NCBI GenBank assembly: GCA_035772785.1
Contig: JAOCPU010000069.1
Coordinates: 1 to 64,000 of the forward strand
Length of the DNA stretch: 64,000 bases
From: Phlebiopsis flavidoalba
Taxonomy: Eukaryota > Basidiomycota > Agaricomycetes > Polyporales > Phanerochaetaceae
Reading direction: 5' to 3'
This document shows positions 56,360-64,000 of the stretch, one piece after another; within the stretch, counting starts at the first letter, position 1; every line of letters begins with the position of its first letter. A program made the translations under genes and the position numbers. The notes beneath the pieces are model-generated. The model saw only the letters and a list, made by a program, of their open reading frames with translations. It did not search any database and was not told where the DNA came from.

Positions 56360-57960
56360 GTGGGATGACGACGCAGTCAATGCCCTTGCGATCCATGTTC
56401 TGTCGACCGGTCTTGCAGGTAGAATGAGTAAGGCCCTTCCGACGAGTCGGCAAGTTTCTCGATGTCCATGTCGAGAGACTTCATTTTGAAGTGCTTGGGA
56501 GACTGTATAATAGTATCGATCCAGCACTGGAGCAAACGGAAAAGCAGATCGCTGATCATACGTGGAGTTGACGGACTGTCAGGAACACAGAATAGAAAGA
56601 GCTACGAGTTTGTGTCAGGCATGTATAGTGGACGAGGCTGGAGAAAGCTCACCTCGACGCACTACGAAGTGCAGCACGTTTGGTCGTGATTGAAAGCCGA
56701 AAGTATTGGCGATACGCCAGAAGGCTGCGCGATAGTGACGGCCGCCTCCCCTGCGAAGCCGCACAAGGCAAAGAAGAGGCAAGCCCGCGCATTTCGGCGG
56801 ATATATCCAACGGCCCATCTCGACCGGCAATGACTATTTGATTTCTGAGAATGCCATGCAATTTATGGCAGGGATCTGGAGAACGTCCAGAACTGATGAC
56901 TTATGTGCGTATCTTCTACTGCCCATACGATTTGTACGGCGAGATGGTGACCCGTTGGTGTTGATGTAAATGCTGTAGAGATGCCAAGAGGGGAGCGTCA
57001 AACGCCATCTCCAGACAGGAGAGGCGCAGTCAGCCTGAAGTAGCGGTTCATTGACATCGAGATCCACGTCGTTGAAGAGAGAAAGTTCGCGGAATTGGAC
57101 TCGCCCGGCGCCAGAATGCACGGAGTGTAAGAGCTACAAAATAAGGTCAGCTCTTGAGATCCTAGAAGAGGACTCATCAGATGCTTACCAGCGTACACAA
57201 ACGATATAAGACCAATCAATACTCAGATGGGAAACAATCACACATGAAAAGAAGCGGGAATGTCAGAGGCGTGACACAAAAATGGCCGGAAGACATCCAA
57301 CATCACTTTCGGCGATGGTGTTGAATCGGTGCCCTTTGGACACGACACACGTCTGCTTTACATTTCGTTAGTGACGCACTAAAATATGGTGTATGCGCAC
57401 AATCCGTACGCAATATCATCAACGAGGACTGGAAGCCCCATTCCAATAACGGAGATCAGTCACTAGGGCCTTGCGTTTCTGAATGTGATACGAAGTGAAC
57501 ATCAAACTACACCAGACGGCACTGTACTGGCCTCACCTCGCAGGAGCTTGAGAGCGTTCGTTGTACTGCGGCAATCCTGTACGAGGCGTGCGTCTGTTGA
57601 TACACAAGAGAGGCATGCAGGAAATACCGACTCCAGCGCCGATGATAAATTTTGTGGCTGCATAAAAAAAACCGGTTTCAGTCACATGTACAACCACGTC
57701 GATGAAGCAACGCACAGATGTCACACCAAACTGGCGAGAAAAAAAAAAGTGGCAACGTGTCTTCATGTTGTCGTGCCAGACGACAGAATTGACGAACTGA
57801 ACCAAGCTTGCAAAGCCGGCCCAGAACATGTAAATGCAGGTTCCGGCGTTCAACGCCTGGAGGTGCCACGTGCAGAGGGATGAAGGACACCACACGAAGC
57901 CTGAGAAATATGGTTAAGAAAAGACGGGAAAAGTCAGTGGGTTAAAACGATTTGCCGGGC
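56360..57960 (-). CDS. STE3-type pheromone receptor 1 (mating-type B receptor family)
   Basis: Read on the minus strand, successive exons give W-H-L-Q-A-L-N-A-G-T-C-I-Y-M-F-W-A (57865-57815), F-V-N-S-V-V-W-H-D-N (57797-57768), P-V-W-C-D-I followed by an intron, then T-K-F-I-I-G-A-G-V-G-I and L-L-C-I-N-R-R (about 57655-57600). The sequence G-H-R-F-N-T-I and V-G-C-L-P-A follow near 57330-57285, M-I-G-L-I-S-F-V-Y-A near 57219-57190, an intron, R-V-Q-F-R-E-L and N-R-Y-F-R-L-T (57100-57030). Later come G-H-H-L-A, V-E-M-G-R-W-I-Y-P (56825-56795), A-C-L-F-F-A-L-C-G-F-A-G-E-A and R-H-Y-R-A-A-F-W-R-I-A-N-T-F-G-F. These are the transmembrane and loop signatures of fungal STE3 G-protein-coupled receptors. 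The cytoplasmic tail includes K-S-L-D-M-D-I-E-K-L-A-D-S-S near 56470. The exact start and stop are not clear because of several frame lesions. Receptor 2 lies upstream on the opposite strand. Confidence 0.85.
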
Positions 57961-58313
57961 ATTGCAAGCGAGCAAGGCGGAGGCTGCCTGTCAGTTTCAT
58001 TGCAAAGTGAGAAGGGTAGTTAAGAGGTTTTGCGTTCATTGTCTTTGCCTTGAATGAGTTCGGTGCAGAGCCGCAATGGGACAGTAGATGTGACGGGACA
58101 ATGAGCTGTCACGTATTGTGACCAGTAAACGGAGTTACTACTCGTTACTGTTCGCGTTCAGAACGTCCACTGACTTTCCCACGGTGCTTTCACCGCACCA
58201 AACTATGGGCCGTATATTCATGGTGAACGTCGGATGCGTATTGTTTCTCATACAAGCTTAAAATGTAAGCCCTTGGCCGAGGGTAAGCCTCCCATGACAC
58301 CATAACGCCCCCC

Positions 58314-59190
58314 ATGAACATTAACCCTCCCCATAGTGATCGTATACCTCTCTCCGAGTTCGCCCCCCACTCGCTAATTTATGGCCACCCCGCGACGATG
58401 ATTTTCAAGATTTCTCCACGATTCCTCTCGCTCCTGTTTTTGGTATCCGACGATCCCATAACTTACCCCCCTCTATCGATGTGTTTGTTGATGAAGAACT
58501 ATCTGGGCAATAGTAACGCCTTCAGTTTGGTGCACTATCGCCTGATCAGTGTTAGCAAACTCTTTTCTCTTGCAGATAGGCTGGCATACTCAATGTACAC
58601 TCGACTTTAGCGTACCACAGCATTCTATTTCACACCTATTACAATTTTAAACTCACTGGCAATTTCTCCGAAACCATTGACCGTGAGTGTCATGTTATCC
58701 CCCCCCTCCTCTATGTGCCATTTCTAACAAGCGACTTGATTCCCTCAGGACTCAGGTTTCTTAGCGCATGCGGTGCTTGAACGCGCGCGACGATGAAATT
58801 ATTTCTATGTATACGCCACCAGTCTCATTGCCTTGACCATAACACACCTTTGACGGGACCTCACCATTACACTGGACTGCCTTCTTCCGGTGCAGCGCGC
58901 ATGGGAGTAATTTATTGTGATGCCCCTTCATGATCATGGACACCGATGTATTGATTGACACGACGTATATTCTATCGTAACTCTGTAGCTCTAGTATCCG
59001 AAACGTTTCATACCCATTCCTTTCTCCGTTCACACATGCCCATATGTAGGACCGAGTGACTCTTCTTCAGCTTGTTATGTTTATGGGATTTTTTGCATCC
59101 GCGTGGATATACCATTCTGTTCTCTCCATGTATGCTGTCATGGTCTACGAGCAAATTCTCGACGACAATGCTGAGGGCATTTTGTGAGAG
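58314..59190 (+). CDS. Unrecognised, partly hydrophobic gene between the two receptors
   Basis: A 98-codon frame at 58314-58610 and later pieces suggest a multi-exon gene: M-I-F-K-I-S-P-R-F-L-S-L-L-F near 58397, a possible intron with GTGAGT (58681) and CCTCAG (58744-58749), D-T-D-V-L-I-D-T-T-Y-I-L-S near 58939-58976, and a membrane-like V-M-F-M-G-F-F-A-S-A-W-I-Y-H-S-V-L-S-M-Y near 59075-59135. It does not resemble STE3. The fragments could be one small membrane protein or unrelated sequence. Confidence 0.3.
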
Positions 59191-59478
59191 GCGCTTAATA
59201 CCACTCGAGGAAAAACGAGTCCCGCGACGCGCCGATTAAAAGACGCGTGGCACACGCGTCTGCGCACTCCCCATTTTGGAGGTCAATAGGTTCGCTTCAA
59301 ACTGCTCCCACCGTGAAACGCGAGTCATACAACCCGAATGAGCCCTTAGCTCAAAGTGTCAGTATGTCTCGTGGCCTTTATCGCTGCCGCGCACAGCAAA
59401 ATTCGAGGCGCACTGTGTGCCTCTCCCATATTTTCGTCTTCTTCCCTCTTTCAAGCTTGTTCGCAGGTTTGGTAGCGA

Positions 59479-61000
59479 GATGCAGCATTCATCGATGCCT
59501 GTCGCCGCCTTCCTGGCTTCTATCCTTGTCTTGGTTCCATTTGTAGTGCAAAAGACTTTGCCTCCGTCGGCAAAACCTCCCTTCTTTTATGGTTGCTTTG
59601 TGGTTGCTATTTGCTAACCTAATCTACGGCGTGGACGCTCTCGTATGGGCTCAAGATGCCAAAATACGCATCCCAATATGGTGCGACATAAGTAAGTCAT
59701 ATATCCGGATCACATGGATCTCACTATAGCTGAGGCCCCTACTCGTAGCAACGAAATACTTGATAGGTGTCTCGTACGCGGTGCCAGCGTGTTTATTCAT
59801 TATGTCTTCAAGACTCAAAGTTGCAGCTTCGCGAGATAACATAGGCATACAACGTACAGTAGGAGAGTTGAGAGAGGCCTTTGTGATGGACCTCGCGCTG
59901 TGCGTCGGTGTGCCGCTGGCCGCTATGGCTCTACGTACGGTCTCGGGATCTCAGGGTTTGCACGTTTATGGGCTCATTGTTCAATCATCTACAGACACCG
60001 TTGTACAGGGGCATCGGTTCGATATCATCCAATCTATTGGCTGCCAGCCGGAGATACCAGCTGTGTCAGCGGGTACCATTTTTCTTCTGGCTACCAGCCA
60101 TAATTCTTAATATCCTTTCGCTCTTTCAGTGCGGTGAGTCCTTACCGGCTGGTGATCATATTCATGTCGCGATGTTCATAGACGTCGCATTGCAGGCTCA
60201 TCATGGCGCACAATTATTGGACCCGAACGTACTTGGCTCGGGATATACATCGATAATTTCGACCCCACCATGTCTATACAGCTATTCTTCAGTCAACTGA
60301 TGCTTGTCCTTTGCGTCGCATCATTGTGGATAGCATACCTTATCGTGACAATCTACGAATCCCTTAAGCTAGAACCGATGGAATCAAGCACCTTACCCTT
60401 CGACTTGTCCCGCATCGACATCTACACCGTGGCGAGCTTCTCTGGAACATCGTGGAGAAATCGCCTGTTCTGCTGGTGGGCAATTCCTGTGGCCGCGTTT
60501 ACGCTCAGTTTTTTGGTTCCTCATATTTCCATTGGCGGAGAAGGTCGAGCGAATTGTCCATCGCGCCCATGACCATCTGGCAAGGAAACCCATCGGGAAG
60601 AACTCTGCCATTGCGCTCAAGAATCTAGAAATCGGAGACAGGTGCGGCTCACAGTTCAGACTAGTCACCAAAGTATATAGCTTACCTTTTCAATAGCAGG
60701 CGCGTGGTCAGCAAATCCTCAACGTAGAAACAATCGTCGAGGAACACGACATGTCCTCATACAGTGAGGCCATTCAATCCTTCTCTCAGCCGCCTCCCCG
60801 GTAAAGGGAGGGTATGAACCTCGATGGAGCTGCCCATAGGGAAGGTTTTGCGTCCCATGACCGAGCTCGAGGAAAAATCACGGCCACCCGCCTCGCGATA
60901 TTCCCACGATGGCGACCATGATTTTACGATCATGGAGCTGCCTATCAATCGTACCGAACCCAACCATCTACACACACTACAGGCCGACCCCCAGGGGCCG
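59479..61000 (+). CDS. STE3-type pheromone receptor 2 (mating-type B receptor family)
   Basis: The ATG at 59479 opens a first membrane helix (P-V-A-A-F-L-A-S-I-L-V-L-V-P-F). After a shift, L-R-R-Q-N-L-P-S-F-M-V-A-L-W-L-L-F-A-N and Y-G-V-D-A-L-V-W-A-Q-D (59564-59655) are followed by I-P-I-W-C-D-I at 59672-59692 and an intron (GTAAGT..CGTAG, 59693-59748). The next exon has T-K-Y-L-I-G-V-S-Y-A-V-P-A-C, D-L-A-L-C-V-G-V-P-L-A-A-M-A-L, then V-V-Q-G-H-R-F-D-I-I-Q-S-I-G-C-Q-P (60001-60055) and F-W-L-P-A-I-I-L-N-I-L-S-L in another frame. S-R-I-D-I-Y-T-V-A-S-F (60409-60440) and W-W-A-I-P-V-A-A-F-T-L (60474-60510) complete the helices. The cytoplasmic tail continues past 60690 (E-T-I-V-E-E-H-D-M-S-S-Y-S-E-A), end uncertain. 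The W-C-D-I intron site is the same as in receptor 1. Receptors of this kind bind farnesylated peptide pheromones and control nuclear migration and clamp formation in mating. Confidence 0.83.
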
Positions 61001-61573
61001 AGATTGCCTTCCGCATTACCTGTCATGTCTGGCCGTCAAGCCAATGTCCAAGCGCTCCTGCCTAAGCAGTGCCTAATTGCTCAACATAGTCAGTGTCAAA
61101 TCCAGTCTGAGGAACAATACCACTCCACCTCAATTCGTTCTTTGATTACTCCGCCTTCAAACATCTCGCACTTTGTTGTAGTCCACCGCCGGTCCAACCT
61201 GTCGTCAATAATCCCTCGCACTCCCCGCCCTGATCTTCTCGTCTGGCATACCCACCCTCTCTTTCCGTAAACCTCCACTCCCTTCGTCGTGCAGTGCTCT
61301 CGCTCGAGCTTCTCGCTCCCTGTAACATACACCCTCTGCTTTCCTAACTGCCACCCCTAGCCCAACTCCGGAACCCTGTAGAGCGGAGATCCCAAGTCGG
61401 TCGACTATACCGCGAGTAGTGTACACCTTGTTGTTTCTTCTTCGAAGTAATTCATCGCTCTTTTTCACCATGACTATGCATGCACATGCATGTCTGGAAG
61501 ATGCCGAGGTCACGGCGCCGCGCCGCATAGGCAAACGGTGGAGAGATTAGCACGATCAAGGCTCGGACATGTG

Positions 61574-62640
61574 TTATCCTAGGAGGTCATCCAGGAAGTC
61601 TTCCATGCCTGCTTTCTCGCTTTTAGGTGGCGCGGGAGTATCCTTGAGGTAGTGCGTGGTGCTTCTATGTACGTCTTCTCCGTTTTGTCTGTGAGACATG
61701 TTAGTCCTAAGTCAAGAACAAGATCTGCGTTCCCACCTCGTCCATGTTTCATAGGTGCACGGAATGAGGGACGTGTCGCTTGGGTCTTAAATCGCGATTT
61801 GAGCTCTAATGGTGGTTGAGCAGCACACTCGCGAAGGTCTGATTATGGAGGAGTTTACCTCTCGTCGCATCCGCTGTAGCTTTTTCCTGGCTGAGTTGCT
61901 CGAGAGAATCATCCCAAGCCATCTGCTGAACTTTCACCCTTGCGCGTTCATTTTCTGATTTATCTTTCCCGCCAAGATATAAAGCAGCGGACGGCCTGGT
62001 CGATTTCTTCGTCATCTTTCAGGAGCGGTGGACACGCGCAGTAAGATTCAAGCTGGGGTGACGATTGGCGTTGCTTTTTCAAGAAATGTCGTCAGGTCAA
62101 CTTCCGGCTCGACAATAGGCTCGCCTACAAGAACTGGTCACCACTTTGATCTCAACTCATACAGAAGGGGGACACACCATCCGAATCCAACTCGGGCTCA
62201 GGTTCAGCATACCTGTCTGCGTTCGTGCCCAGCTGTCTGCGCGAGTATTTCTGCTCGAGTTCCTTTGCCTCTTCGTCGTCTAGTTCCTCTTCCTGCTCAT
62301 CGCCTCAAGTAGGAGCCTCTTTGCCGAACTCGGCTGGACGTCCCCTTCCCCACCCACGTCCTCTGGCGCGAAGGTATTTGCCAAGTCCCGCCGCGAGATT
62401 TGCCCCGGCCCCTACCACGACTTGGGGCAGCTGAAGGGGAGTCAGTGGGTTCCATGCTTCAGAGAGTTGTATGACAATGTCTGTATGTCAACGAGCGTTC
62501 GATTGCCAAAAGGATTGGGTGGAGAAGAGTCGAAGCAGAGCTTGAAGCTGCACTGTGCCCGGAGGATCAAGCGCATCTGATGGGATCTGATGGCATGAAT
62601 GTCATCTGGGGCGGCGACCAGATGACACAATGGATCAGGC
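61574..62640 (-). CDS. Unrecognised acidic protein ending E-D-F-L-D-D-L-L-G
   Basis: Minus-strand pieces read D-L-A-N-T-F-A-P-E-D-V-G-G near 62385-62350, E-E-E-L-D-D-E-E-A-K-E-L-E-Q-K-Y-S-R-R-Q-L-G-T-N in parts at 62300-62230 (Glu-rich helix), P-E-P-E-L-D-S-D-G (62200-62170), then from 62015 T-K-K-S-T-R-P-S-A-A-L-Y-L-G-G-K-D-K-S and W-D-D-S-L-E-Q-L-S-Q-E-K-A-T-A-D-A-T-R (61925-61865). The last exon ends K-S-E-K-A-G-M-E-D-F-L-D-D-L-L-G with TAA at 61574. The pieces share orientation and spacing, so one gene of about 250-300 residues with short introns is likely, but the joins are inferred. No known domain. Confidence 0.4.
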
Positions 62641-62649
62641 ACCTGGACC

Positions 62650-64000
62650 TCACCAACCCTCGGCTTAATAACCCGGGGATAACCCCCCCAGTATGCCCGG
62701 CTTATACGCCGGAAAGCTGATACCGCCGCATGCTGGCTTTTATTTCTTTCTTAATTCTGCTATGCCCCCGTAAGGTAGCGCAGCGTCTGCGTCCCTCACA
62801 GCCGTGCCCGAGGCCCCGCCGGCTGTCCCCCCGACGTCTGATCTGGCGCACCGATAAGGAGCAGGGGGCGCTGTCCCTCCCATCAAACGGCGATATTGCG
62901 CCGTCCCCTATATTTCCGAGCGTCGGCAACGCCCCCCGCATCGCTGCTCGCTGTCCGATCACGTCCCGCCGTCGCCTCCTCCCGCTCGCCTGTCCCTATC
63001 TCCACCGTCCCGCCCACCGTTTCGCTTCGTTTCTTGACGAGCATGCAGGCGATAGGTTGGTAACTATAGCAAATGGTGACCATGGAGCGGGAGAGGGAGA
63101 GGGGACCATGAGGGACGAAGAGAACAGCGAGGGGACGGCGAGGGGGGAAGAGGGAGAGCGCCCGGCGCTGATGCGCTGTTGCGCCACGAGCCACCCCGGC
63201 GCCTCCCGTCATCCGCCCTGCGCAATATGATGACATAATCGCTCCCTCCCCGCCGTTCTGGTCGCTCTCCTTCACGTCCCGCCCGTTCTGTAATGTTTAT
63301 ATGTCCTCAATTCCATGTATATGATATTCTGGAGTAAAAATATGAAATAAATGGCCTTTCCCACTGCTTGATAGTGATAATAACTGATCAAACTCCCTTG
63401 GCTGACGCTTTTTTAAGCATTCTCTTGGTCATAACGTATCCTCCTTGTACATATTCAGCAACTGTTGATTATAAATAGGTTATATACTGTTTCATAGAAC
63501 AGATTGAAGAGCTGCCACCGCTTATATCACTTGGAAGCAAGTTAGGCAGCTGTGTGAGCATGCCTGAGAAGGAGGGTCCAGGAACAGCATCCCCAGTGGT
63601 CCCTGCCTTTCGCTTATGCTACCATATAATGTACTATATGATAGAAGTATAATTGATAACAACTTGAGGTGTGGAAATGATTTTTACACTCCTCAGGAGC
63701 GGTCGCATTCTGCGCAAATAATGTTTGAATTTCGCTCATTTGAACATGGATTCAGGCTCATATATATACTTAATATCATGACTCCTTCATGTACAGTATC
63801 ACAGGAGTATGTGGTGCCACCCCGATGCCTGTACTTTGCTCCGATCCTTAGGGCGCTTAGCGCGGGAAAGCGTCGAAATTGTCAGGAACAGCATGAAGAT
63901 GTTAGGTTCACGCTAAGACAATCTTATATTCGGAATGTGCGACCAAAATAACCCCCAGATTGAAATTCCCTGACATCCCAATCATGCTACAAGTCGTGGA
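62650..64000. other. No supportable gene; GC-rich block followed by AT-rich DNA
   Basis: 62660-63290 is GC-rich with overlapping open frames on both strands (up to 166 codons at 62730-63230), which looks like composition-driven open sequence. From 63290 the sequence turns AT-rich; a 111-codon plus-strand frame at 63616-63951 has no recognised motif. The abrupt composition change near 63290 may mark the edge of a mobile or repeat-derived block. Confidence 0.35.

Noticed and set aside
58060..58128. C-H-V-L followed by TGA upstream of receptor 1
   Set aside because: Histidine at the first aliphatic place and no suitable start; more likely chance.
62730..63230. 166-codon ORF as a gene
   Set aside because: GC-rich, open in several frames on both strands, no motif and no intron or promoter signal.

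Overview
The window looks like a nuclear contig from a filamentous basidiomycete, most likely an Agaricomycete. Genes are split by short (about 50-65 bp) GT..AG introns. A tRNA-Tyr carries an intron next to its anticodon. The recognisable families are fungal: STE3-type pheromone receptors, a peroxisomal Lon protease, LSm7, importin beta-1, a REX1-type RNA exonuclease, a small double-psi beta-barrel (RlpA-like) secreted protein, and G1/eqolisin-like proteins. Nearly every recognisable gene, essential ones included, is broken by single-base shifts, and at most sites I could test removing one base restores the frame. I read this mainly as insertion-type error in an unpolished long-read assembly, so exon limits here are approximate.

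Layout. 0-6.4 kb: tandem repeats, a decayed JmjC gene, and a tRNA-like gene between two arrays of palindromic ATTTAAAT motifs. 6.4-11.4 kb: a tandem duplication of about 2.5 kb, each copy carrying a minus-strand G1-like gene and its promoter. 11.4-19.5 kb: GC-rich degenerate sequence with a broken AMP-binding (adenylation) enzyme at 14.1-16 kb. 19.5-27.3 kb: almost no supportable genes. 27.4-30.7 kb: an RlpA-like gene convergent with REX1. 30.8-32.8 kb: an inverted copy of the REX1 5' end, interrupted by an element with CTGTGCC-rich inverted termini. 33.7-35.5 kb: an unrecognised protein built of two related modules. 35.9-36.7 kb: a secreted repeat-peptide precursor with four near-identical units separated by dibasic sites. 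37.7-39.4 kb: a cupin_8/JmjC protein. 39.5-40.6 kb: tRNA-Tyr and a hAT-like non-autonomous transposon with 8-bp target duplications. 41-52 kb: a housekeeping block (disordered protein, LSm7, importin beta-1, Lon). 52-62.6 kb: a mating-type B-like pheromone-receptor locus with two divergent STE3 genes and one candidate pheromone C-terminus.

The two most interesting systems are the receptor locus (56.4-61.0 kb) and the repeat-peptide precursor (35.9-36.7 kb). In the precursor, the codon differences between two repeat units are all synonymous, which argues that the peptide itself is under selection.
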